A DNA stretch of 64,000 nucleotides from Erwinia_E haradaeae_D (GTDB taxonomy: Bacteria > Pseudomonadota > Gammaproteobacteria > Enterobacterales > Enterobacteriaceae): assembly GCF_900698935.1 (NCBI RefSeq), contig NZ_LR217715.1, positions 124,001-188,000 on the forward strand. The letters run 5' to 3'. Made by a program: the position numbers and the translations under genes. Every line of letters starts with the position of its first letter. Position 1 is the stretch's first letter. Below the pieces are notes generated by a model. That model saw only the letters and a list, made by a program, of their open reading frames with translations. It did no database searches and was not told where the DNA came from. Shown here piece by piece: positions 1 through 7,636 of this stretch.

Positions 1-238
1 TTAGAGTCTCTATTTCTAGTGTATGTTGAAACTTTCAAAGAATCACAGAACTTTGTTTCATTTTTAACATTATATTTTTCACTTACACTGGTCTTGAATT
101 GTTCATGAGATGCCTACGAGCATAAATATGCGATCGTCCAACACAATGAGAGTCGGTGTATTTCTAAAATGTACTAATGATGATGTAATATATTATTAAG
201 TTTCTGTGTTATGTTGAATTATCGAAGTGGAGTCTACC

Positions 239-1630
239 GTGTCACTTACACTTTGGCAACAGTGTCTGGCTTGCCTGAAAGATGAACTATCTGCTACTGA
301 GTTCAGCATGTGGATAAGACCATTGCAAGCTGAAATTACTGATAACACCCTATCTTTGTACGCACCAAATCGTTTTGTGTTAGATAGGGTTAGAGACCAA
401 TATTTACATAACATTAATGCTCTCCTTAAAAATTTGGGTGGTACAAATGCGCCTTTTCTGCTTTTTGAGGTAGGAAGAAAACCTGCCTCTGCTACGATCA
501 GAGAGTTATCTATAACAGGTGCGCAGGAAGCTGCAAGTCACATCAGTCACCCTTCTGAGTGTAGTCGGGCTCATGGGAGTTATATAACGAAATTAGAAGA
601 GTTTTCTTATCGTTCGAATATAAACGCTAAATACAACTTTGATAACTTTGTAAATGGTAAATCAAATCAATTAGCACATAGTGCAGCACAGCAGGCAGCA
701 GATAATCCTGGTGAGACGTATAATCCTCTGTTTTTTTATGGTGGTACAGGTCTTGGTAAGACTCATTTACTACATGCAGTTGGCAATGGTATTTTAGCTA
801 AAAAATCTAATGCGACTGTTTTATACATGCATTCTGAGCGTTTTGTGCAAGACATGGTTAATGCATTGCAAAACAATGCGATTGAAGAATTTAAATGTTA
901 TTATCGTTCAGTCAAGGCACTTCTGATTGATGACATTCAGTTTTTTGCGCATAAAGTACGATCGCAAGAGGAGTTTTTTCATACTTTTAACTCGTTATTA
1001 GAAGGTAATCAGCAAATAATTTTAACTGCTGATCGTTATCCAAGAGAAATCCATGGTGTAGAGGATCGATTAAAATCCCGTTTTGGATGGGGATTGGCAG
1101 TAGCTATTGATCCACCAGAACTAGAGACACGTATAGCTATTTTAAAAAGAAAGGCGGATCAGAATAACATTTTTTTATCGAACGAGGCGGCATGTTTTAT
1201 TGCTAAAAGACTACGTTCTAACGGACGAGAATTAGAAGGAGCATTAAATCGTGTCATCGCTCATGCAAAATTTACAGGTTGTACTATTACTATTGATTTT
1301 GTCCGTGAAGCACTGCGCGATCTGTTCGCATTACAAGATAAGGTGGTGACTATTGAGACTATTCAAAAAATAGTTGCTCAGTATTATAAAATTAAACTTG
1401 CGGATCTTTGTTCTAAACGTCGATCGCGTTCAGTATCACGGCCGAGACAGATGGCAATGGCTATAGCTAAAAAATTAACTCATTGTAGTTTACCAGAAAT
1501 AGGTGATGCTTTTGGGGGGCGTGACCATACCACAGTTTTATATGCTTGTCGAAAAATTGAGAAGCTACATAGAGAAAGTCATGACGTTCAAAAAGAGTTC
1601 TCTACGATTATTAGAACCTTGTCTTCTTAA
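239..1630 (+). CDS. dnaA: Chromosomal replication initiator protein DnaA
   Basis: DnaA binds DnaA boxes at the origin, melts DNA in its ATP form and recruits the helicase. The protein follows E. coli DnaA end to end (463 versus 467 aa). It has an N-terminal helicase-loading domain, a poorly conserved linker (about residues 85-125), an AAA+ domain with Walker A GGTGLGKT (about 168-175) and Walker B LLIDDIQ (about 228-234), and the C-terminal DnaA-box reader GRDHTTVLYACRKI (from about 427). I chose the GTG at 239 because it opens with VSLTLWQQ, matching E. coli MSLSLWQQ, and GTGGAG just upstream reads as a Shine-Dalgarno; a GTG at 227 would add four residues. It heads the dnaA-dnaN-gyrB cluster. 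I found no DnaA box in the 238 bases upstream, so autoregulation looks lost or lies outside the window. Confidence 0.97.
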   Translation: MSLTLWQQCLACLKDELSATEFSMWIRPLQAEITDNTLSLYAPNRFVLDRVRDQYLHNINALLKNLGGTNAPFLLFEVGRKPASATIRELSITGAQEAASHISHPSECSRAHGSYITKLEEFSYRSNINAKYNFDNFVNGKSNQLAHSAAQQAADNPGETYNPLFFYGGTGLGKTHLLHAVGNGILAKKSNATVLYMHSERFVQDMVNALQNNAIEEFKCYYRSVKALLIDDIQFFAHKVRSQEEFFHTFNSLLEGNQQIILTADRYPREIHGVEDRLKSRFGWGLAVAIDPPELETRIAILKRKADQNNIFLSNEAACFIAKRLRSNGRELEGALNRVIAHAKFTGCTITIDFVREALRDLFALQDKVVTIETIQKIVAQYYKIKLADLCSKRRSRSVSRPRQMAMAIAKKLTHCSLPEIGDAFGGRDHTTVLYACRKIEKLHRESHDVQKEFSTIIRTLSS

Positions 1631-1654
1631 TCGCCCAGAAGGTTTCCTTAGATT

Positions 1655-2755
1655 ATGCAATTTAATTTAAAACGGGAAGTTTTGCTTAAACCCTTACAGT
1701 ACGTAAACGCACCATTAGGCAATCGTCCCGCATTTCCTATTCTTGGTAATTTATTATTATCAGTAGAGCAAGATGTTCTGGTTCTTACTAGTGCTGATTT
1801 AGAAATAGAAATTGTAGTGCGTATCTCTCTAACCAACCAGCATAAACTTGGAAGGATTACAACCCCTGCACGAAAGTTCTTTGATATTTGTCGTGGATTA
1901 CCAGAGGGTGTTGAGATAACAGTATTGCTAGAAGGAGATAAAATACTCATTGTTTCCGGCCGAAGTCGCTTCTCTCTTGCTACGTTACCAGCTAGTAGTT
2001 TTCCTAATTTAGACGATTGGCAAAGCGAAGTTGAGTTGAGTATTTCTCAGAGAACTATGAAACAGCTTATTGAAGCTACTCATTTTTCTATGGCGCATCA
2101 AGATGTTCGCTATTACCTCAATGGTATTCTTCTTGAAACCGACGGAAAGGAGTTATGTGCAGTGGCTACAGATGGGCATAGATTGGCGCAATGCTCTATG
2201 CCAGTAGAACAGGTATTACCTCGTTATTCTGTGATCATACCACGGAAGGGTGTAGCAGAGCTTTTACGTATATTGAATGATAGCACTACTGCTGTACAAA
2301 TGCAATTTGGGAAGAATCATATCCGTGTGTCTTCTGGTAATTTAATTTTTACTTCGAAGCTCATAGATGGCTCTTTTCCAGATTATCGTCGAATTTTCCT
2401 TATAAGATCTGATAGTATTTTAAAGGTTAACTGTGATCTACTAAAGCAGGCCTGTATTCGTGTTTCGATTCTTGCGAATTGTAAATTACGTAGTGTATGT
2501 CTAGTTGTAAACACGAACTACCTTAAAATTACAGCTAATAATTCCGATCAAGAAGAAGCAGAAGAGATTCTGGATGTGATGTACAACGGCAGTCAGATGG
2601 AAATTGGTTTAAATGTGAGTTACATTATAGATGTCTTAAATGCATTAAAATGCGATATGGTCTACATATCACTCATTGATTCCGTATCTAGAGTGCAAAT
2701 TGCAGACGCAATGAGTTCCTCTGCAAAATATATTATTATGCCAATGCGCGTGTAG
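1655..2755 (+). CDS. dnaN: DNA polymerase III beta sliding clamp
   Basis: This is the ring-shaped processivity clamp that tethers DNA polymerase III, and repair enzymes, to DNA. At 366 aa it is the same length as E. coli DnaN and alignable throughout. Landmarks include PARKFFDICRGLPEG, FPNLDDWQSEVE, FSMAHQDVRYYLNG and VATDGHRLA in the first two clamp domains, and ITANN..QEEAEEILDV followed by the C-terminal MPMRV (E. coli MPMRL), which forms part of the protein-binding pocket. It starts 24 bases after dnaA stops and is surely co-transcribed with it. In E. coli recF follows; here only 92 bases separate dnaN from gyrB and recF is absent. The third domain is more diverged (for example a cysteine-rich stretch around residues 265-290) than the first two. 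Confidence 0.97.
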   Translation: MQFNLKREVLLKPLQYVNAPLGNRPAFPILGNLLLSVEQDVLVLTSADLEIEIVVRISLTNQHKLGRITTPARKFFDICRGLPEGVEITVLLEGDKILIVSGRSRFSLATLPASSFPNLDDWQSEVELSISQRTMKQLIEATHFSMAHQDVRYYLNGILLETDGKELCAVATDGHRLAQCSMPVEQVLPRYSVIIPRKGVAELLRILNDSTTAVQMQFGKNHIRVSSGNLIFTSKLIDGSFPDYRRIFLIRSDSILKVNCDLLKQACIRVSILANCKLRSVCLVVNTNYLKITANNSDQEEAEEILDVMYNGSQMEIGLNVSYIIDVLNALKCDMVYISLIDSVSRVQIADAMSSSAKYIIMPMRV

Positions 2756-2847
2756 TCTATTTGCGTATGCAATATAGAGAAAAGAATTACTATAATAAAA
2801 GTTTCAAACCACACTGTTACTTACTATTCAATGAACGAGAAAAAATA

Positions 2848-5256
2848 ATGTCAAGTGTTTATGACTCATCGAGTATTAAAGTGCTCAAAGGGCTCGATGC
2901 GGTACGAAAACGTCCTGGTATGTACATCGGGGACACAGACGATGGTACTGGACTGCATCATATGATTTTCGAGGTGTTAGATAATGCTATTGATGAGGCT
3001 CTTGCAGGTTATTGTTCGTATATTAGCGTAACTCTTTACCCTGATCGTTCTGTTTCAGTGCGGGACAACGGGCGTGGTATCCCTACTGGGATCCATGAAG
3101 AAGAAGGGGTGTCTGCTGCGGAAGTAATTATGACTGTACTACATGCTGGAGGTAAGTTTGATGATCACTCTTATCAAGTTTCCGGTGGCTTGCATGGTGT
3201 TGGTGTGTCTGTAGTTAATGCTCTGTCAGAAAGATTAGAGCTTACTATTTTTCGTGAGGGGAAAATATATTCGCAGTGCTATATGCACGGCATCCCACAA
3301 AGTGCCATTAAAATTACAGGTAACACTCACTTAACTGGCACGCATATACATTTTTGGCCAAGTTATCAAACATTTACAAATATCATAGATGTTGAATCTA
3401 GCATTTTAGAAAAACGGTTGCGCGAATTATCTTTTCTGAATCCCGGTATTTCTATTGAGTTGGATGATAAACGTCATGGTAAAAAAGATGTTTATTATCA
3501 TCAAGGGGGGTTGAGAGAATTTATTAAGTATTTAAACCAGAATGCAACCCCTGTTAATACTAATATATTTTATTTTTCTGCTCAGAAAGATAATATTGGT
3601 GTTGAAATAGCACTGCAGTGGAATCACGCTTTTCATGAAAGTATATATTGTTTTACTAATAATATCCCGCAGCGTGATGGCGGTGCTCATCTAGCAGGTT
3701 TTCGTTCTGCTTTAACGCGTACTCTCAATATATACATGGATAAAGAGGGGTATAGTAAGAAAGCTAAAATTAATATTATTGGTGATGATGCACGTGAAGG
3801 CTTAGTGGCTGTTATTTCAATCAAAGCATCCGATCCAAAATTTTCTTCACAGACTAAAGATAAGCTCGTCTCTTCTGAAATTAAAGTAGCAGTTGAGCAA
3901 CAAATGAATGAATTATTTTCTGCATACTTGCTAGAAAATCCATGTGATGCAAAATCGGTGGTGGGAAAAATTATTGATGCAGCTCGTGCGCGTGAAGCAT
4001 CTCGTCGTATACGTGAAATTACTCGCCGAAAGAACGCATTAGATTTCTCTATCTTACCAGGGAAGTTAGCTGACTGCCAAGAGCGTAATCCTTCTCTTTC
4101 TGAAATTTATTTGGTTGAAGGCGACTCAGCGGGGGGGTCTGCGAAGCAGGGCCGAAATCGTAAAAATCAGGCTATTTTACCTTTAAAGGGGAAAATTCTG
4201 AATGTAGAAAAAGCGCGCTTTGACAAAATGCTGGCTTCTCAGGAAATAGCAACGTTAATTACTGCTTTAGGGTGTGGCATTGGTCGTGATGAGTACATTC
4301 CGGATAAGTTACGTTATCATCATGTTATTATTATGACTGACGCTGATGTGGATGGATCACATATCCGGACTCTCCTGCTTACATTTTTTTATCGTCAGAT
4401 GCCAGAAATTATTGAAAGGGGGCATCTCTATATTGCACAACCACCTCTATATAAAGTACGAAGAGGGAAACAAGAACAATACATAAAAGATGATGATGCT
4501 ATGGAGAGCTATCAAAGATCTATAGCGCTCGATCAGGCGATATTACATCTTAATGATGGCACGCCAGATTTAAGTGGCCAACCTCTTGAGGATTTAGTGG
4601 TAATTTTTCACCGCACGCATCGTATGATTAAACGACTCGAAGCACTCTATCCAATTGAATTACTGAAGGTTCTGATTTATCACGACACCTTACATGATTT
4701 AACAGTTAAGCTTAGAGTAGAAGATTGGTTAAGTAACTTATTGCAGAAATTAAACAATAATAACGAAAATGGTGAGTATTATAATGGGTTTGTACGTGAG
4801 AACTCTTTCTTGCATTTATTTGAACCTATAGTATGTAGACGTGTTTACGGTATGGACAGAGAGTACTGGTTAGATCATAAATTTATCACCAGTGATGAAT
4901 ATCGTAGGATTTGCATGCTCGGGGGACGTTTACGTGGTCTTATCAAAAAAGACTCCTATGTTACACGTGGTGATCGTTATCAGTTTGTTTCTAGTTTTGA
5001 GCAGGCTATCAATTGGTTGACAACAGAGTCCTGTCGAGGTTTAACTATTCAGAGATATAAGGGTTTGGGAGAGATGAATCCAGAGCAATTATGGGAAAGT
5101 ACAATGAATCCAGATAGTCGTCGTATGTGTCTAGTGACCATTGAAGATGCTGTTGCCACTGATCGGCTTTTTACGACTTTAATGGGTGATGCGGTAGAGC
5201 CTCGTCGTGTCTTTATTGAAGACAATGCTTTGCGTGCAGCTAATATTGATATTTAA
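2848..5256 (+). CDS. gyrB: DNA gyrase subunit B
   Basis: GyrB is the ATPase subunit of gyrase, which introduces negative supercoils together with GyrA (not in this window). The 802 aa match E. coli GyrB (804 aa) almost throughout. There is a GHKL ATPase domain with ISVTLYPDRSVSVRDNGRGIP and the glycine-rich GGLHGVGVSVVNALS lid, a transducer domain, the TOPRIM domain with EGDSAGGSAKQGRN (near residue 424) and metal-binding DADVDGSHI (near 498), and a C-terminal tail with IQRYKGLGEMNPEQLW. I chose the ATG at 2848 because it opens with MSSVYDSSSIKVLKG like E. coli and follows a purine-rich ACGAGAAAA. An in-frame TTG at 2761 would add 29 unrelated residues. Confidence 0.97.
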   Translation: MSSVYDSSSIKVLKGLDAVRKRPGMYIGDTDDGTGLHHMIFEVLDNAIDEALAGYCSYISVTLYPDRSVSVRDNGRGIPTGIHEEEGVSAAEVIMTVLHAGGKFDDHSYQVSGGLHGVGVSVVNALSERLELTIFREGKIYSQCYMHGIPQSAIKITGNTHLTGTHIHFWPSYQTFTNIIDVESSILEKRLRELSFLNPGISIELDDKRHGKKDVYYHQGGLREFIKYLNQNATPVNTNIFYFSAQKDNIGVEIALQWNHAFHESIYCFTNNIPQRDGGAHLAGFRSALTRTLNIYMDKEGYSKKAKINIIGDDAREGLVAVISIKASDPKFSSQTKDKLVSSEIKVAVEQQMNELFSAYLLENPCDAKSVVGKIIDAARAREASRRIREITRRKNALDFSILPGKLADCQERNPSLSEIYLVEGDSAGGSAKQGRNRKNQAILPLKGKILNVEKARFDKMLASQEIATLITALGCGIGRDEYIPDKLRYHHVIIMTDADVDGSHIRTLLLTFFYRQMPEIIERGHLYIAQPPLYKVRRGKQEQYIKDDDAMESYQRSIALDQAILHLNDGTPDLSGQPLEDLVVIFHRTHRMIKRLEALYPIELLKVLIYHDTLHDLTVKLRVEDWLSNLLQKLNNNNENGEYYNGFVRENSFLHLFEPIVCRRVYGMDREYWLDHKFITSDEYRRICMLGGRLRGLIKKDSYVTRGDRYQFVSSFEQAINWLTTESCRGLTIQRYKGLGEMNPEQLWESTMNPDSRRMCLVTIEDAVATDRLFTTLMGDAVEPRRVFIEDNALRAANIDI

Positions 5257-5352
5257 TTCAAACTGAAATTAACCTAGAATAGTATTATTACCCATGATGT
5301 TATGTTTATATTTTTCGGATTGTATATGTTGAGTTTAGTGTATTAGATGATA

Positions 5353-5368
5353 TACCCTTTCCAGGGTA
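5353..5368 (+). terminator. Possible stem-loop downstream of gyrB
   Basis: TACCCT, then TTCC, then AGGGTA forms a perfect 6-bp stem with a 4-base loop about 100 bases after the gyrB stop. A run of five T begins about 11 bases further on, too far for a classic intrinsic terminator. It may end or stabilise the dnaA-dnaN-gyrB transcript. A chance hairpin is also possible. Confidence 0.3.
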
Positions 5369-5505
5369 GTGATGATATGTTTTTACTGCATGATATAATA
5401 AATAAATGATAGAGAAACATTCTCATACCGTCAACACTCTAGTTTTTTTAAAATAAAGGTATACTATGTTAGTATATAGAGAGACATTAAGATTCTGAGG
5501 ATAGT

Positions 5506-6321
5506 ATGGCGATTAAACTGATTGCAATTGATATGGATGGCACATTACTAAACCCGAAGAATGAGATCACAGCACGAGTACAAGCAGTAATTCAAAAAGC
5601 ATCTAGTGTAGGCATCACTATAATCTTAGCTACCGGACGACCATTTATTGGTGTACAGCGTTATCTCAAGGAATTAGGTTTACAGAAAGATAATCAGTGC
5701 TGTATCACACATAATGGTGCATTGATTCAGCGAGCAACGGATGGAGAGTGTGTCTCTGAATTATTACTTAATTTTAATGATTATCTCTATTTTGAACAAT
5801 TGGCACGAGTATTAGGAGTGCATTTTCAAGCCTTAACTAAAACAGAAATGTTTACATCCAATCAGGATATTAGCGAATATACTGTACACGAAGCTTGGAT
5901 GACTGGAATCCCGTTGCGTTATCGCTGTGTAAGTGATATGGATTGTAATTTATTTTTTCCAAAAGTAATGATGCTGGACCCGCCAGAACTTTTGGATCAG
6001 GCAATTTCTCATATGCCTTATGTAGCATTACAGAAATATAGTATCATGAAGAGCTCTCCATACTATTTAGAAATATTAGATAAAAGAGCTAACAAAGGAA
6101 CTAGAGTAAAATTTATAGCAGAGAAGTTAGGACTGAAAAGACACGAAGTCATGGCCATTGGTGATCAAGAAAATGATTTATCTATGCTAGAGTATGCAGG
6201 TATAAGCATAGCTATGGGAAATAGTATCTCTAGTGTAAAAAAAATAGCACAATTTATTACTCATACCAATGCAGAAGATGGTGTAGCTTTAGCAATTGAG
6301 AGTTTTGTCCAACTTAGTTGA
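5506..6321 (+). CDS. yidA: HAD-superfamily sugar phosphatase YidA
   Basis: This is a Cof-type haloacid-dehalogenase phosphatase that dephosphorylates sugar phosphates and related small metabolites in the cytosol. At 271 aa (E. coli YidA has 270) it keeps the whole set of HAD motifs: nucleophile DMDGTLL (residues 9-15), ATGRP, the cap domain, a lysine region at ILDKRANKGT, and acidic motif IV GDQENDLSMLEYAG. It stands 250 bases after gyrB on the same strand, as in E. coli, where yidA also lies near gyrB. This is a surprising survivor in a reduced genome, since E. coli has many overlapping HAD phosphatases; here it may be the one general detoxifying phosphatase left. That last point is inference. 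Confidence 0.93.
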   Translation: MAIKLIAIDMDGTLLNPKNEITARVQAVIQKASSVGITIILATGRPFIGVQRYLKELGLQKDNQCCITHNGALIQRATDGECVSELLLNFNDYLYFEQLARVLGVHFQALTKTEMFTSNQDISEYTVHEAWMTGIPLRYRCVSDMDCNLFFPKVMMLDPPELLDQAISHMPYVALQKYSIMKSSPYYLEILDKRANKGTRVKFIAEKLGLKRHEVMAIGDQENDLSMLEYAGISIAMGNSISSVKKIAQFITHTNAEDGVALAIESFVQLS

Positions 6322-6886
6322 TATCATAACTATAGAGACCTCATTGAGGATATGCTGTGTATTTTTTTGTTAATATTGAGTTCATCCAATATATAGAATA
6401 ATATCACTTTAATAACATTGTTATGAGAGCTATTCTCTGCAAAAAGATGCAATTGTACAGATATTAATTTTGGATGATTTTAGATAGACTATCTTTATTC
6501 TGTACATTACATAGGTTGATAACCATCAATGCCGTATTGACTCATGATATTTTTATATATATGATTATATTGCGAGGTCAGAATGAGATTTTTATGTAAC
6601 ATGAGTTCGATGTATGTAAGGGAAACTTCATGGACTAAAAATAGTTGATATGTATAGCAAATTTATTGTGGTGTATTATACCAAAATCGTATGTTTTGTA
6701 GACACTATGGGGTTTTATATACCATCATAATTAACACACTATGTTGAATGGACCTATCATATGCATATCTAAAATCAAAATAATACATTTAATTTAGATA
6801 TGGATTCGGTCAGTGTACAAATCAGAAATTGAGATATAATATTTTTACTAGATAAAGAATTTAGATAGATTGTAGGTAAAGCAAGA
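6322..6886. other. Gene-free gap yidA-rpmH
   Basis: This 565-base AT-rich stretch has no open frame I can support. Its 3' end should hold the promoter for rpmH-rnpA-yidDC. In E. coli this position is the divergent dnaA/rpmH promoter region; here dnaA has moved to the other side of its block. No DnaA box was seen. Confidence 0.6.
6835..6840 (+). promoter_or_regulatory. Candidate -10 box for rpmH operon
   Basis: A perfect TATAAT lies 46 bases before the rpmH ATG. No good TTGACA-like -35 element sits 16-18 bases upstream, so this rests on the -10 alone in a very AT-rich region. Confidence 0.3.
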
Positions 6887-7036
6887 ATGAAACGCACTTT
6901 CCAACCCTCTGTACTGAAGCGTAACCGTACTCATGGTTTTCGTGCTCGCATGGCAAGTAAAAATGGTCGTAATATCTTATCCCATCGACGAGCGAAAGGT
7001 CGAACACGTCTCACTGTATCAAGTGATAAACACTAA
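6887..7036 (+). CDS. rpmH: 50S ribosomal protein L34
   Basis: This small basic protein of the large ribosomal subunit is encoded by a 49-codon frame opening MKRTFQPSVLKRNRTHGFRA. It is nearly identical to E. coli L34 (46 aa), with the usual arginine- and lysine-rich body (RRAKGRTRLTV) and three extra C-terminal residues after the family's usual end. It starts with ATG behind the AAGCAAG purine stretch and ends 16 bases before rnpA, with which it forms the classical rpmH-rnpA pair. In E. coli the gene is divergent from dnaA; here both point the same way (see findings). Confidence 0.97.
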   Translation: MKRTFQPSVLKRNRTHGFRARMASKNGRNILSHRRAKGRTRLTVSSDKH

Positions 7037-7052
7037 TTTTTATAAATAGTGT

Positions 7053-7412
7053 ATGAAGAAATTTTCTTTTTCACAAAAGTTACGGTTATTAACTGCTAAA
7101 AGTTTTTCTTTTGTTTTTGATCAACCACAGAGAGTAAGCATAACGCATATTACTATTCTTGGACGTGCTAATTCTCTAGGATATCCAAGAATAGGTTGCA
7201 TCCTTTCTAAAAAAAACCTGAAATATTCTCACGAACGAAATAGAATAAAACGATTAATTCGAGAAAGCTTTCGGCAGAATCAACATATACTTCCGGAGAT
7301 GGATTTTATAATCATTGCAAAACGTGGCATAGGAATACTTGACAACCATACTCTAATGAAAGGATTGGAGACATTATGGAAGCGCCATCTGCGTTTATCG
7401 CGCGGTTTTTAA
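7053..7412 (+). CDS. rnpA: Ribonuclease P protein component
   Basis: This is the protein subunit of RNase P, which helps the RNA subunit (rnpB, not in this window) bind precursor tRNAs and mature their 5' ends. At 119 aa it is the same length as E. coli RnpA. The family signature is intact: ERNRIKRLIRESFRQNQ (about residues 63-79), with the RNR box contacting RNase P RNA, preceded by the hydrophobic FVFDQPQR region and followed by DFIIIAKRGIGILDN. It is translated after rpmH (16-base gap), and its 3' end overlaps the start of the yidD reading frame by 37 bases, an overlap also seen in E. coli. Confidence 0.97.
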   Translation: MKKFSFSQKLRLLTAKSFSFVFDQPQRVSITHITILGRANSLGYPRIGCILSKKNLKYSHERNRIKRLIRESFRQNQHILPEMDFIIIAKRGIGILDNHTLMKGLETLWKRHLRLSRGF

Positions 7413-7636
7413 TTGCACTCATATACCTCTATCGGCGTTTCATTAGCCCAATAATAGGGCCGTGTTGTCGCTTTCAACCAACTTGTTCTCAATACAGCAT
7501 TGACGTATTACAGAGTTTTGGAGTGCTAAAAGGTAGTTGGTTAACTATAAAGCGTATATTACAATGTCATCCTTTTCACTTTAGTGACCACAATCCAGTG
7601 CCGCTAGGTAAACATCGACTCCAGAGAACCTTACAG
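7376..7636 (+). CDS. yidD: YidD-like membrane protein insertion factor (N-terminal part of a fused frame)
   Basis: YidD is a small inner-membrane-associated protein thought to assist YidC-dependent insertion. Residues 1-80 match E. coli YidD (85 aa): amphipathic RFLIALIYLYRRFISP, the cysteine motif CRFQPTCSQYSIDVLQ, and GVLKGSWLTIKRILQCHPFH. The start ATG lies inside the end of rnpA as in E. coli. The usual stop codon is missing: the frame runs directly into yidC. One base over, the DNA before yidC reads Asp-Ser-Arg-Glu, close to the E. coli YidD tail DTREH, so a one-base insertion probably removed the stop. YidD may now exist as a YidC fusion, or a separate YidC may start at 7637. Confidence 0.85.

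Noticed and set aside
1..238. Replication origin directly upstream of dnaA
   Set aside because: No TTATNCACA box, no AT-rich 13-mers in array and no GATC cluster were found.
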